Assembly (NCBI GenBank): GCA_030386875.1
Contig: CM059577.1
Coordinates: 24,811,038 to 24,875,037, forward strand
Length of the DNA: 64,000 bases
DNA from: Morinoia aosen
Lineage: Eukaryota > Arthropoda > Malacostraca > Amphipoda > Talitridae
Reading direction: 5' to 3'
A model generated the notes under the pieces. The model was given only the letters and a program-made list of their open reading frames with translations, was not told where the DNA came from and did no database searches. Below are positions 21,210 to 34,753 of the stretch, in pieces; within the stretch, counting starts at the first letter, position 1, and each line of letters begins with the position of its first letter. The position numbers were made by a program, and so were the translations under genes.

Positions 21210-22140
21210 CAGCTGAGCAAAATAAGTTGTCGTAGTTTGCTACCGTTGAGTTCAGCTGGGCAAGCTATGATGATGAAGTTTGCTGTCGTTGAGTACAGCT
21301 GGGCAAGATACGATGTCGCAGTTTGCTGCCGTTGAGTTCAGCTGGGCAAGATCTGATGTCGCAGTTTGCTGCCGTTGAGTTCAGTTGGGCAAGATGCGAT
21401 GTTGTAGTTTGCTGCCGTTGAGTTCAGCTGGGCAAGATGCGATGTTGTAGTTTGCTGCCGTTGAGTTCAGCTGGGCAAGATGCGATGTCGTAGTTTGCTG
21501 CCGTTGAGTTCAGCTGGGCAAGATGCGATGTCGTAGTTTGCTGCCGTTGAGTACAGCTGAGCAAGATATGATGTCGCAGTTTGCTGCCGTTGAGTTCAGC
21601 TGGGCAAGATGCGATGTCGTAGTTTGCTGCCGTTGAGTACAGCTGAGCAAGATATGATGTCGCAGTTTGCTGCCGTTGAGTTCAGCTGGGCAAGATGCGA
21701 TGTCGTAGTTTGCTGCCGTTGAGTACAGCTGAGCAAGATATGATGTCGCAGTTTGCTGCCGTTGAGTTCAGCTGGGCAAGATGCGATGTCGTAGTTTGCT
21801 GCCGTTGAGTACAGCTGGGCAAGATGCGATGTCGTAGTTTGCTGCCGTTGAGTACAGCTGGGCAAGATGCGATGTCGCAGTTTGCTGCCGTTGAGTACAG
21901 CTGGGCAAGATGCGATGTCGCAATTTGCTGCCGTTGAGTACAGCTGGGCAAGATGCGATGTCGCAGTTTGCTGCCGTTGAGTTCAGCTGGGCAAGATGCG
22001 ATGTCGTAGTTTGCTGCCGTTGAGTACAGCTGGGCAAGATGCGATGTCGCAGTTTGCTGCCGTTGAGTACAGCTGGGCAAGATGCGATGTCGTAGTTTGC
22101 TGCCGTTGAGTACAGCTGAGCAAGATATGATGTAGTAAGT
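21210..22140. repeat. 43-bp minisatellite, about 21 copies
   Basis: The unit contains AGCTGGGCAAGATGCGATG and AGTTTGCTGCCGTTGAGT. Variants TGGGCAAGATGCG / TGAGCAAGATATG and CGTAG / CGCAG recur in alternating patterns. No exon is seen at either border. Minus-strand open frames (SCTQRQQTTTSHLAQL repeats) arise from the unit. Confidence 0.96.
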
Positions 22141-23394
22141 TCTGGGTGCTACTCGATCACAAGTTTCTGCGGAAATTTGTAACTGCAGAAAAAAGTGCAC
22201 TTCACAGCTTCATAGAAATGTTTACCGTGTCTGAAAGAGTTTCATGGGTTTTGATAACAGTAAAAATAAGAGCTAATTACACTAGTCAGGTAGTTGTGGT
22301 GTATCTGATTAATACTTCTCTATAATTTAAAAAGAATTGACTTCATCCTTAAAATTATAATAATTGGCATGTATTTCCACAGTTTTTTGTACATAACGTG
22401 AGTTGGCAACTGTACATAGAACAATATTTATCTTCATAGCCTATTGTACTAAAATAGTAATTTATTCTGCTGTTTTTATCACTCATTTCGTTACAAATAC
22501 CAACCGTTTTACTGTTCTGGCCACTATTTCCCTAAGTTTTGAAATTTATTTGCCACCTATTTTTCTAATTTCACATTGTATTTTAGGATAAATTTGTCGC
22601 TTATTCTGTTAGTTTTGCTTCAAATTTATGAATTAATTCGTGGTCAATTTGGACGATTTTGTTGTCTAGTTAGTTTTTGTGGCCGATGTTAATTTTCATT
22701 AGCCACCATTTTACTGCTCGAAGATTTAGAGTTGAACCTTTGATCAAGTTTTTTCTCGAAAATACTGAAAGTGCTCGTTATCGATATGTATTTGTGTATG
22801 TATTGTATATTTTCCTGCATACGTGGTTGATTTCTGTTGTTTTTCTCCAAATGGTTGAAGGAAATCCCTGTGCACAAACTAGCGTAGTGATTAGTAAAAA
22901 AACATACGAAATGTTCCGAAACAAAAATATCGTGCTATCCTGAAATTATTTAATCATCTAAATCGCTCTTCAGAAACCGGGATTCAATTTTAATCCATGA
23001 TTGAACTTGGAATATATTTACCTGAAGTGTAAACATTAACGTTAATTAAAATACGTTAATTAAAAGAGCGCCAGCTATCGCTCATGAATTTTTCATCTTA
23101 ATTTAGGCTTTACAAGGTGTGTCTTAACATTCTCGTAAAATTTTCAAATATGCGCGATATATAATTTTTCACGTTTCGTTAGAATTCCGCAAAAATTTCA
23201 GTGTCTTAAGGAACGTTTGGCGGCATTAGCTTTTTGTTCCTCCTTTTCCTGAATCATTAACTTTTTAAGCGATATACTTGTTGATCAACATCAATTCTAA
23301 CTTTTGCTAACACTACTCTCACACCCACTCTGTTCCTGCGTTTCCAACACTAAGAAGTTTTGCATTTCAGAACCTAACAGCATTTGACATCTAA
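22141..23394. other. AT-rich spacer, nothing recognised
   Basis: No repeat, transposon motif or coding-like stretch could be supported. Open frames up to 88 codons are hydrophobic and AT-driven. Confidence 0.5.
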
Positions 23395-23702
23395 CGAAAG
23401 ACCGAGATATGCCGAGTTACACCAAGATATACTGAAATATGGCAAGATGTACTTAAGTAAGCCAAGATATTCAATGATATGCCCTTACATACAACTACAT
23501 GAAAACATTTTAAAAAATGTTCCAAATATACCGATATATGCCACGACATACGAGTTTTGCCAATATACGAATAATAATAACAAGACTTACCAAGATAAGG
23601 CAAGATATGCAAAGACATTCCAAGATATAAAATATGTACGAAGATATGCCAAGATAGATTGAGACGCACCGAAAAATACCAAGATGTATCATGATATACG
23701 AA
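23395..23702. repeat. Decayed short-unit array (CCAAGATATRC-like)
   Basis: About twenty degenerate copies of a 13-16-bp motif such as CCAAGATATGC and CCAAGATATAC. Confidence 0.65.
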
Positions 23703-24899
23703 TATGAAAAGACAATGTTGGTGGTAGCTGACGATTGAGAAAGGTATTCAAGACGCTGGTTAGCTATTTCCACCTGATGTTTTGCGATAAATTTTCGTTT
23801 GGCGCAGTTTGCAAGCGACATTTGCTGATTATGTGGGAATGTTTGCATAGAAAATATAGTCAGAAGCTCAACGTGCAGGAACAGGCACAGAATTTCAGAG
23901 GAATGTAGCGAGTGAATGAGAAGTTATAATGGACAGTGAAGATAAATGGACTCGTATTTGTGTAGAGTCGCTCGCAGGAGATTTTTTATACCGACGCTAA
24001 ACCGTTTGTTAATTTTAACTTTGGAGAACTTCAGAATGCAAATCGAGGTTCTCTCCACAGAACATCGGAAGTTGGTCCAAGTGGCAAAATAGCGCTGGTA
24101 AATCATGCATCACTGTGGAGAAAATCACACAGGAACAATGTATATCCAAATGTGCAGAATGATAATATCACATACTCCAGCAGTAATTTCTTCCCATAGT
24201 GTAGCGTGTACATTTTGTGTATATTTATATATAATGCTTGCGTTCCTCGGGAGGTTTAATTGCTATGGTTTAATTCATTATAATTAACTTACACTTCGAA
24301 GAGACCACCTTGGAATGTTATTGGTCCCACTTGTGTCAACTTTTTCACGTGAGCGGATTTTTTAAAACATAAATATGTATATATGCATGTCTGGAAGTAT
24401 TTTTTGGTGTATTTCTGTTTTTGGTAATATTAATATCACAATACATGAATATTTTCAAACCGATCATCTCAGTAAAGTTTATTCATGGATAATTTCGTAG
24501 AAACAATGAAGAATGGCGTTGAAGTAAGAAAAAACTGTATGATGCCAATAAATTTTCATCATTATTATTCATTGTTACATTTTTATCTTAACAATTAACA
24601 TTATTGAAGTGTATGTCGTAGCTTAAGCTGCGTGAACGTAAATGGGATTTTTTTACCAAGGTTATAGAGGTATTTAATATTCAGTTCTCATTTGCCAATA
24701 TTGGCGTGAAGTTATACAGCGCGCTTCGGTTGTACGGATACTTTTGTTTGTTCGGTTATTCTTATAATAATGTAGAATTTTGACATAATGTTCGCCTGGA
24801 GCATCATATAGTGTGGGCGTTTGACAGAAGAACTCAGTCTCACTGTAGCAAAAATGGCTGTGGAGCTGCTAGGGCACAGCTTATATAAGACCCTATTTT

Positions 24900-25065
24900 A
24901 AATCTGTCGTGCTGCAATGTTACTTTACTTTATGTCAGTATGTACTTGATTATGTCCTGTATTAAAGTTACTTTACTTTACGTCTTTTTGTAATCATGTC
25001 ATGTTGTAAAGGTACTTTACGTCATTTCGTAGATCTGTCATGTTGTGAAGTTGTATTTCGTGTAT
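24900..25065. repeat. Decayed array of about 40-50-bp units
   Basis: Three to four diverged copies of GTTACTTTACTTTACGTC followed by a TGTCATGTTGTAAAG-like part. Confidence 0.6.
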
Positions 25066-26595
25066 TACATCACCGTATCACGTTCTGATGTAAAAGTAAG
25101 TACATGTGTGCGTGCATACTCACATGTGCGTGTAAGTGAAAATAGCAACACGTACACGAAAAAAATACCAACGTGCACATATACTGCAACACATCCAATA
25201 ACTCATGTCACATCCGGATAATACATACATTTGATATATCCGGGAATTACTACCATGAATCATGTCTTCAACGTATACTAAAATCCTTAAATAACGATGT
25301 GGTCTTACCATTGTTAATGACTGATAAATACTGTTAACAACTGATATTTCACGGGTGTAGGATTTGTGCTACTGCTGTTTGGGCTGCAAAGGCTTAACCA
25401 AACGGCAAAAACAGCCACAAAAACAACACTTAACCATAAAATAACACGCAATAACAACCCTTATTGTTACAAACTAGCTGAGTGTTTCATGTTAAAAACT
25501 ACCTTTAAAAAACTCGTCGCCAAAAATTCATCAAAACCGATACCTACTTTTTTTTTCGATTTCCACAATATCTCGAGCCCTACACACCCGTTTCTACACA
25601 CGTAGCTGAGTCTTAATTAATTTTTAATTAATTTTCCTCAACTGAACCACTTCATTCATAATCCTTTATTAAAAGTTCCTTGCTTAACTCTCAAGCATGT
25701 ACCCTCAAGCGCATTAAATCCACGACAGGTACCATAAAATCGCACAAATGTATGCAACTCAGCGTAAGTATTCAGCAATTGCATTTCACATATTATTGAA
25801 GTATCGACTTATTTTATATGAATTTCTCATGAAATTGAATACAAGTTCCTCTCTGTTGCTATTAAGGCATTGAATTTTTCAATGCCATTCAGTTGCGAAT
25901 TTTTCCCTGTAATTTGCAGGTAAACCTGGTTATATAGTTTGGTTTTGTATTTTGTCTCGCGGTTTGTTCATCAATTTGTATATTTACGCGAGCAGATTTG
26001 CATAAGTAAATTTCTATTATTTTTCAATAGTTCTCTTCAATAGTTCCCACGTAACTCTTTTTTTCCAGCCATGATTCCGTACTGATGAAAAATTCTTTAC
26101 CATCATTACTTCATTGTAAATATATAGTGTAACTCAATTTTTCCTTAATTGGTTTGTTTTTTCATTAGATATTCTCTCTGTCGTGCAAACAGACGCATTG
26201 TATCTGAATCCATGTACTCAAACTGAAGTATTTCCTTAACCACAATTTTTCCCTAATTTCGCATAAATCGAATTCTTTCAGTTGACACCGAAAATTTTTT
26301 TTGGAAACAATTTTTAGATGTGCATTGAAGATATCTATTTTAATTATAAATGTACATAGAGGTTACTGATAGTAGTCTAATTCCTTATACTATAATAGGA
26401 TCATATTTTCCCTACTATCATGAGCGTAGGATATAAGAATTTCTGAACCAAATTTGTTGAGATTAGAATACCTTGTGTTGTGATGCCATGCGAGGTAAAA
26501 CATCTAATCTTCTTTGCGTTTCAATCTAATCCGTCCACGAAAAACTTCAGCCAAAAAAACTAAAAATAATTCCCGAAGATATTTTCAAATACCCA

Positions 26596-26626
26596 ATAGC
26601 GTATATATATATACATATATATATAC

Positions 26627-26659
<33 letters not shown>

Positions 26660-26668
26660 AAATATATG
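26596..26668. repeat. TA/CA-rich microsatellite
   Basis: Runs of (AT)n broken by single C residues. Confidence 0.9.
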
Positions 26669-28882
26669 GATAATTTCTATATTACATATATCATAGTATA
26701 GTATAAATATCCACGAGTGTAGGACGTGTGTCAATGCTACAAGCCCTACATTGAATATCATAAAATGATATTCTAGAAAAACAAAAGGACGGTTGTTCTC
26801 CCACAACGATTGTTCTCTGTTAAACTATACGACATATTTGAAGAGCGAAAACTCATGTCGCGAAAATGACAATATCTGGTTAGAACCTCATTACATATGG
26901 ACCGCCATCTTCGCGTTCGTGTACTTACATTGTTGATTAATATATTTGAGATGTGAGTAGTATAGAAAATGTCTGTCTCAAAACATCTTTCCTGAAATTT
27001 ACATTTGACATCAACAGCAGTTATACTCGTACAGCCTATAAAATATTTTTTTTTATCTGAATTTCAAAACAACTCATTTTTTACAGCAATAATTTACTAA
27101 CACGCACACCTCCTTTTTATGAAATTTTGTGATTTATTTATAATGTTCATTCTATACATTTTTATTCGACAAAATGGCGTGTGGTAATATCGAGTACCAA
27201 TAATAATTGATAGAAATTAACGATAAAAATCAATCTGAATGAAGCAGTTCTTGAATATTTGACAAACACGATTTTCATTTAATGATCTTTCTCTCTCGTG
27301 AAATGAAAGTGACTGTAATTCGACACGGTACTCTGGTATTTTCACATTGAATGATATTAGTAATACTGTTTCGATAAAAATTGGCTATCGAAAATAAATA
27401 AAAAAAATTAAATTTTAAATTCGAGAAAAATTTATGTTAGAAAAGGTAATGATTATTGAAAATTAGTGTTTTCGTTGCGTGAGAAATCGTTATGTTTAAC
27501 TAATCATCTAATATATGCATTGGAAGTTTGAAAGCATGAAAATAATTTTAGTAAGTCTTAATTTCAAATTCATTCTTTAGACCTGAAACAATTATTGTGC
27601 AACAGCGAAGAAATAACAACAATATATTTCTGGAAACCTTAAAAAACCTTAAGTATGTTGTGAGATATGTGGAAAAAGTAACTAATACCTAATCACAAAA
27701 ATCAATGAAATACTTCTGAAATTTGTGTGCATGTAAGTTTGCAGGAGTTCAAACACGACAAAGAAAATTTAGCTTAGTTTGGCAAAGAAAGTTTATTGTA
27801 TAATTGCGTGAACATCTCAATATTTGATCCGAATATTTTGATAAAAAATAACCATTCCCAAAATTGTGGCGGTTGTCAAAAAAAATTCACCAATACGAGT
27901 ATATAGTTTTATTCGACTCTAAGCGTTCAGTTTTTTGAGAAAAAAAAACAGAAATAAAAGAAGTATTGTGAAACGTGGTTCAATTTTAAAAATTTGAAAA
28001 AGAAATTCAAAAACAATGGAAATTTTCCAAAGAATTAATTATGAAATTTAGGATTTTACAAGAACTCCATCTGCATGGGCAATCGATAAATGGTTAGATT
28101 TAATGTTCAACATTTGTTGAGTATAAACTAAACAGGATTTCACAACTTGAAATTCATTGAGAAGTTTTAAGTTCCAACTATAAACTGGTAACCAAATAAT
28201 ACCGACAACGAATGTTCTAACTGGTACATAACAAACTATTTAATGGGGCGGTCGGAAAAACTATTAAAAATTCTGTAAAGATTAAAAACACGAGCAGTAA
28301 AGCTTAATTTTGTGCACATAAATTTCATAGATAGATTTAGAGACATTCATGAGAAATAATTATATATCTGTGAACGTTTATTATTTGAATCATAATAATG
28401 AATTACATCCTTTACGAACAACAAAGCCTAAGAATAACAATGTGGAATCATCATAGTTTATTACTGATAAAAACGAAACTAATTATGTTTTTCGCGATAT
28501 CTTTAAATCCGTTTGTTAAAATTGCTAACAAGCATAAATGAAATGCTTTCTCAAACTGTTTGTCGGATTTTTAATGAAATGATATCATAGAAAAATGTGT
28601 ACACGATTGCTCAGTTGATTCTCGGTGAGAACATGGAGTACCCTTAAAAAACGAATTCTCTTGTAAGCGAAAGAAGCTTCTTTTTGAAAAGTAAAGAGAA
28701 ACACTACCTACGCATAGGGAATCCATACCCTCATAATAAGGAATAGGTAGGATTGGTACAGAGAGAAGAGATAGTTCCGGGAGAGGGAATATATGCTGCT
28801 CAAATACAACCGAATAAATAACGACAAATTACCTAAATTGCCTAATCACCGAAGAAATAGATTTTCAAATTAGGTTGGATAG

Positions 28883-29115
28883 TTACAAAAGATGCTCAAC
28901 ATTAAGTCTATCTGTTGCGATGCAGGCGCTCAAACTCCGGTGCGATGATTGCCGGACGCGGTCGAAGACACCAGGAATTTCCCGAATTCTTGCAGAGGCT
29001 TCTTTTATTCTATCGATGAGGATTTTTTTCTGGAAAAAATCGGTGTTTCGTACCTCAAACTCTTCAAATGTTCCTAGATGTAGAAATCTAGGGGCTTAAT
29101 ATCAGGAGACCTTAA
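28883..29115 (-). pseudogene. Second C-terminal transposase remnant, same family as at 1.5 kb
   Basis: The minus strand reads RIKEASARIREIPGVFDRVR, then QSSHRSLSACIATDRLNVE and HLL before TAA at 28883-28885. This is the natural C-terminal end of the DDE transposase whose broken relative lies at 1503-1693. Upstream, PRFLHLGTFEEFEVRNTD corresponds to the LDFYLWG...VY part in a worn form. It shows what the 25-bp array at the left edge replaced. Confidence 0.78.
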
Positions 29116-31224
29116 CATTCATGGGGAAATTTCAAGCTTTGAAACTCTTAAATGAAACATTAAAGACCACACGATCGTCGAGTAAAAAGTATTTATTTCA
29201 ACAACCCCAACCTGATGTTGAAGTTTGTTCAATAAAATGCCATTCACCCTATACAAAGCAGCATACATTATACAGAGTAAAAACCATCAGTTATTTGAGA
29301 AGGAAATAAATAAGATAGCACTGAATGATAACGATGATGAAAGATAAACATTACCTGATGGAATTGACACAATACTATTATATCATTCCGAAATAAGTTG
29401 GTAGAAGGATATTCAATAAAATGATATAAATTACAAAGGAAATTCAATAAGCATGAAGCAAGCAAGTAAAATAATCTTTAAAAAATTATAAGCTACATTA
29501 ATAAAGTATCTCATTACCATGATTTAGTGTGAACTGAAAATTCACTTTGCGTAACTAAATTGAAAATATTTCGTGATAATGAAAAACTGATACGGATTTG
29601 TAAATAAAACGCAGATAAAGCTTCCTTTACTAGAAATATATTTAAAAAAAACTTTCTAACCTTCAGTCCGAGCACAACAAATCATTCTAATTTGAACGTA
29701 CCCATTCATTTTGATATCGTTGAAATAAAATTCACATGCGAATTTAAGAAGATTATAAAGAAATTAATTCACTCGACCAAGCTTGCAAAAGTCATGTTCT
29801 CATATACATACAATATCCCAAATAAAGGAGGGGGAAATTATGTGTTCGATGTTCTAGCAAAGAAGCTGATAACATTTCAATAGATTTGCATTAACTTAAA
29901 AATGTTAGAGAAAATGTTAAATGATTAACGCTTTCATGGCTAGGAATAGTTGGGCGGGATGGAAAAGTAACCTTCAATGGTAAAAGTTGGGCAGGCATTG
30001 GTATTCCAAAAAATGTCAATTCGATAATATGAATGTTGCAATCGATAAAACCTTGAATGAATTATATTATAATTCTAAAAAGATCATGTTGGAATAAGTA
30101 AACTTGCTAGCGACAGGGTTTATCGGGAAATCAATATTAGAATTGGTTAGAATCACAAATAAGACATCATTCCGTTACGAGATGAGTAAGAGTATCAAAT
30201 GTTGATGATCAATGACAGGCTGTTTTAATTGATTTGCAAGAATACAAATATCAAGAAATTAACTACAATCTAACAGTAATTGGCACCTTTAGTAAATAGT
30301 ATGAACGAAGCCCATTAGTAAAATGATTGATAAGCAAATCAAATTTTTCTCTCCAAAACTTTTATCGAATGAATTTCTCTTCAAATCCGAACTGAAGAAA
30401 GCTTATAATTTCTAAATAAATCTACATAAAAATTATACAAGAAATATAAAAACAATGATTCGTTAGAAAATAAAACGATAGCTCAAGTTGTGTAGAACAA
30501 TTCAAGAGAACATTAAAACTGGAATGTGAAAGTATTTTACTCGTACAAAATTAAAAAATGAGTTAACTAACTTTTTATTTGATTTAAGAGTTTTGAAATT
30601 TTTGGGTTTTGTAAGGAAGCATAGAAATAGGTATGTCAAAATTTGTGAACCCAGGTAATTCGGAAGTCAAGTTATGTTTGGAAATGCATGAAGGAATTTA
30701 GCCAAAGAATTATGTAAAAATCGGTTTTAAAGCTTCCGAATGAGCAGCTGAATTATTAGGAGCATAAATGAGGCAAAATTTTAAGAATAATCAGAGTATG
30801 ATAAAATCAATTACCAATAAATGCTAAATTTAATTGGTCGTCAGCTCGAACGTGATAGAACAATAAAAACATACAAAAAAATAAAAGTTTGCTTAAAGCA
30901 GCAGAACATTATATAAAACTACTGTAGTGTGCACGGCCCGTCAAAAATGATGGGATTCCATGCCTTTCTTGAACAAATTTTTCAGATGTGAATGACAAAC
31001 AAATATATCCATCCTAACAGTACCAGAGATAAAAAATATTCCTGTACTTATGCACTGGTGAAGCTCGTATCTCAGATACGGTCATTATGACTATCCTTAT
31101 GAGCGTGACAGAGAAATGGAAAAAGCGGACTCCAAGCAAATAAACCAAGGGTATTATTAGGTAGGAGCAGGATCCGTGGAAATTCCACGGGCAATGTCAT
31201 CGTTAAAGCTAGGTGGACCCGTAA
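29116..31224. other. AT-rich spacer, nothing recognised
   Basis: No supported gene or element. CCGTGGAA-A-TTCCACGG at about 31170 is a small perfect dyad. Confidence 0.5.
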
Positions 31225-31346
31225 AAAAATTCCGTCAACACTACCTAACCTATGCTAAGGTAACCTATCCTGACCCCACATGTCCTAACCTTTCCTATTC
31301 TAACCTATCCTAACCAAACCTATCCTAATCGAACCTATCCTGATAA
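31225..31346. repeat. CCTAACCTATCC-type simple array
   Basis: About ten imperfect 10-bp copies (CCTAACCTAT, CCTAACCAAACCTATCCTAA). It resembles the arthropod telomere word CCTAA but is irregular and internal. Confidence 0.75.
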
Positions 31347-31619
31347 AATGTCGAACAAATCAATGCATGTAAAGGCGATCTTTCAGTGTTACACTGAGGA
31401 ATTTGGCATCCATGATACCGCAAACTCAGATGAAACATACATCCTATGTTTCTTTAGAAGAGGACACCAAACAAATGTGTAAAGAAATATATAAGTGAAC
31501 ACACATCGGGTATTATTAGGTTAGATAACACAGAACACAAAAGCTAGTTCTGCTGTTGAATCAAAAAGAACAGCAAGTCAATCGAGGGGATCACGTTCTG
31601 ATTCAAATTCTGAATCATG

Positions 31620-31915
31620 TGATGCACCAAGTCGTGAACCAAGTCGTGAACCAAGTCGTGAACCAAGTCGTGAACCAGTCGTGAACCAGTCGTGAACCAA
31701 GTTGTGAACCAGGTCGTGAACCAAGTCGTAAGCCAATCTTTGAACCAAGCCTTGAACCAAGTCGTGAACCAAGTCGTAAACTAAGTCGTGAACCAAGTCG
31801 TGAACCAAGTCGTGAACCAAGTCGTAAGCCAAGCTTTGAACCAAGCCTTGAACCAAGTTGTGAATCAAGGCGTAAACTAAGTCGTGAACCAAGTCCTGGA
31901 CCAAATGTTCAACCG
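31620..31915. repeat. 12-bp minisatellite, about 24 copies
   Basis: The unit is AAGTCGTGAACC with small changes (AAGCCTTGAACC, AAGTCGTAAGCC). The 118-codon minus frame over it (LVHDLVHDL repeats) comes from the unit and is not a gene. Confidence 0.93.
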
Positions 31916-33204
31916 TGTTATGAGCCAAGTTCAATTATAAATATTCCAGTAGAATTTACAATCCATGCATTTTTTTGCGTTTTGAAGAGCTGCTGGTATA
32001 CCTACTCCTACCTCCGTTCCTTCACCTCTTCTTCGATGAATAGCTTATAAAAATGATGCAAAAGAGGTTTTTGCTTCCGATATTTCTGGATTTAGAATCG
32101 TTGTTAGGTCCTTCCTTCAATGGTATTATGAAATAACATCAGATATTTTTCTGTAATTCAAATGTTAAAAAGACATATGTTTGCAATGAGTTATAGGTTT
32201 TTACTCTTGAAAGGATTATGGAAAATTTATCAGGGAAAAAATAACGATTTAAATAAACGGAATCGCAAAAAATAGTAAATGCCAGCACAGAAACTAATAC
32301 CACGATCAATTTTACTCAAGCTGTAAAAATTCAATAAAATAAATTGTTCGAATTTTTTGTTGGTTGGATTTGATATTTATCCTTCGCGTCTCAGCTTTGA
32401 TGAGAATAATAGTAAATTTTATCATAAATTGAATGAGGTAGAAAATTTCTTTTTAATACTAGCAGGCTTCTATGAAACGGAAAGTTTTAATGAATTTATT
32501 CAGACATAATCACAAGGTTTCGTTTAATTTGGAGCGAGGACTTATACTCTAAAATGTGTTTTTCATTCACATTCAGTAAACGTTCATTTCAATATAAAAA
32601 ATTCTGAAAAACCTTTTAAACAATTTGGATAAGTTATTTTAGAAAGTTTTCGAGAACATTGAATAACAAAAATACTTAATATTATGTCTGTGTACGTAAT
32701 ACAAGTCGTTGTAGTGTAATTAACAGATTATACCTGAACCGTAAAGCAATATTTTCTACACGTTCTTTCCTAACCTTCCAGGTTATAAAATTTTAGAAAA
32801 TTAAAACAACAATATCTTAAATACTTACGGTGAAGAAATAATAGTTGGATTGCATTTAAGATAAAAAATTGAGAAAATACTGACAAATTTAAAAAAAAAC
32901 ATGCTTAACAGTGGAATGAAACTATTAAAATGAATGTATCATCTCAAAAGGTTCAAACTCATGACAATGAACCACGAAATGAAGCTAATTTGAGTCGTGA
33001 ACATAATAATTTCAGAATCCTATACAGAATTAAAATTAGTTTCGATAAATTTTTAAAAGTTTCACTTCCGTGAAGGGAGTTCTGAACTATTACATCACTA
33101 TGATCTTTAGACCTCTCCCATTGCCAGCAGACCACTTAAACCACCAGTAGACCACCTCCCTCTCAGTAGACCCCCACCATCACCACCAGAAAACCAACAT
33201 CACC
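31916..33204. other. AT-rich spacer, nothing recognised
   Basis: No gene or element supported. At the right end, 33110-33200, is a CCACCA/AGTAGACC-rich stretch that has a direct counterpart at 34330-34365. Confidence 0.5.
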
Positions 33205-34334
33205 ACTACACCTTTTTCAATTCAAATTAATCCAAGTGTAGTTCAATTTAATCCAAGTCAAGTTCAATTTAATCTGAGTCAAGTTCAAATTAATCCAAGT
33301 CAAGTTCAAATTAAAAATTAGTTGAGTTAAAAATGACGTAATAATTTGTTAATTTGAGTTTTTTCGTAAAATATGTATCTAGTGGATGTGATGAGCAAAA
33401 CTGGTTTCGAGGATTTATTTACACTCATAGATATTTAATCACGTGAAATTCCACTTTATCACATATATGAAATCAAATACATGCTAGTACAAAATATTAT
33501 CATTGGACGATTTGTAGATATAATCTTTAAAATAAATATACAAGTGCGATTCACTGAGTACTAATGTACGATTCCGTTTGATTACAATTTATAGTTGTAC
33601 ATTACAACCCAGATACATTCCTGCATTAGCAATATAAATGTTGCCATCCATTCTAATTCCGTATTAGTCTTTGTGAAGAAATGTAGGATCCACTTACAAT
33701 ACACAATAATAACACAAGGAACAATGTTTCTAACTTAATGCTGATTTTATTTGTGTGTGTTCACAATTTATTTTTCGAGTATAATACTTTTAAGACTTCA
33801 ATTACTTTTGTAATAATCATTTTATGAATATTTAAGTCTTGAAAGTAGTACTCAGTGAATCGCACTTGTATATTTCTTCTGAAGATTAAACCTACATATC
33901 GTCCAATGATAATATTTTGTACTTGCATGTATTTGATTTCATATATGTGATAAAGTGGAATTTCACGAGTATAAATATCTATGAGTGTAAATAAATCCTC
34001 GAAACCAGTTTTGCTCATCACATCCACTAGATACATATTTTACGAAAAAAACTCAAATTAACAAATTATTACGTCATTTTTAACTCAACTAAGGATTGGA
34101 TTAATTTGATCTTGACTTGGATTAATTTGAACTTGACTCGGATTAATTTGAACTTGACTCTGATTAATTTGAACTTGACTCGGATTAATTTGAACTTGAC
34201 TTGGAATAATTTGAACTTGACTTGGATTAAATTGAACTTGACTCGGATTAAATTGAACTTGACTCGGATTAAATTGAACTTGACTTGGATAAAATTGAAC
34301 TTGACTTAGATTAATTTGAAGTGAAAAAGGTTTA
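33205..34334. repeat. Large inverted repeat with minisatellite tips
   Basis: The left arm 33205-33561 and right arm 33848-34334 are inverted copies around a 286-bp spacer. Matching landmarks include GTATCTAGTGGATGTGATGA near 33373 and its complement near 34020, and AGTGCGATTCACTGAGTAC near 33543 and its complement near 33850. The outer part of each arm is a 21-bp array (AATTAATCCAAGTCAAGTT): about four to five copies at the left and ten to eleven at the right. No transposase is present. Confidence 0.9.
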
Positions 34335-34383
34335 GTAGACCACCAATACCACCACCAGACCGCATCCAGCTCTTTGCGCCCAA

Positions 34384-34403
34384 GTGGGACGAATTCGTCC
34401 CAC
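34384..34403. other. Perfect 20-bp palindrome
   Basis: GTGGGACGAATTCGTCCCAC reads the same on both strands. Nothing next to it explains it. Confidence 0.85.
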
Positions 34404-34675
34404 AAAAATACGAAGTTATTTTGCACTAAATTGCACGCAGAGCTTCTAGCAAGTGCATGTGACGACTTAGGTGCATGATATCTTCAAGCAAAGTTCAGTC
34501 TTAGTTCAGTTTTGCGCGCGATGCTTAATTTATTGAACAAACTTTGTGTGTGTGCGACGTGTAGTTCGCAGCACTCGTAAAGATCGTGCAAAGAATTCTA
34601 GGCGTGAAGGGCTAGTATTAGTGCTCCAGCTCGCAGATAAGGGGTACTCGGGGTCGCCTAAGGTATCCATGATAC

Positions 34676-34753
34676 CGTAGTTTGGGCGAGCGTTAGCTCC
34701 CAGCCGTGCGAGGACGGCGCCCTCGTTGCTGGGGTCCCACGGCCCCCACAGGT
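34676..34753 (-). CDS. Gene D exon 5, lectin domain WxPxxPSN part
   Basis: Follows GTTGCAG and begins in phase 1, giving DLWGPWDPSNEGAVLARL. A donor TACG|GTATCA at 34676 would end it in phase 1 like the other exons, but the frame stays open to TAA at 34530 (GIMDTLGDPEYPLSAS and beyond), so the true end is open. Confidence 0.6.

Larger units (their letters stand above)
23703..28882. other. Long AT-rich stretch without recognised genes
   Basis: Two small repeats are described separately. Otherwise there is no coding-like composition, no intact splice-bordered island and no transposase or reverse-transcriptase motif on either strand. Confidence 0.5.

Noticed and set aside
21596-22200. Minus-strand SCTQRQQTTTSHLAQL repeat protein
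   Set aside because: By-product of the 43-bp array; no start context or splice signals.
31149-31522. GGGTATTATTAGGT occurring twice about 360 bp apart, as a target-site duplication or terminal repeat
   Set aside because: A 14-base match in AT-rich DNA of this length is expected by chance, and no element structure lies between.
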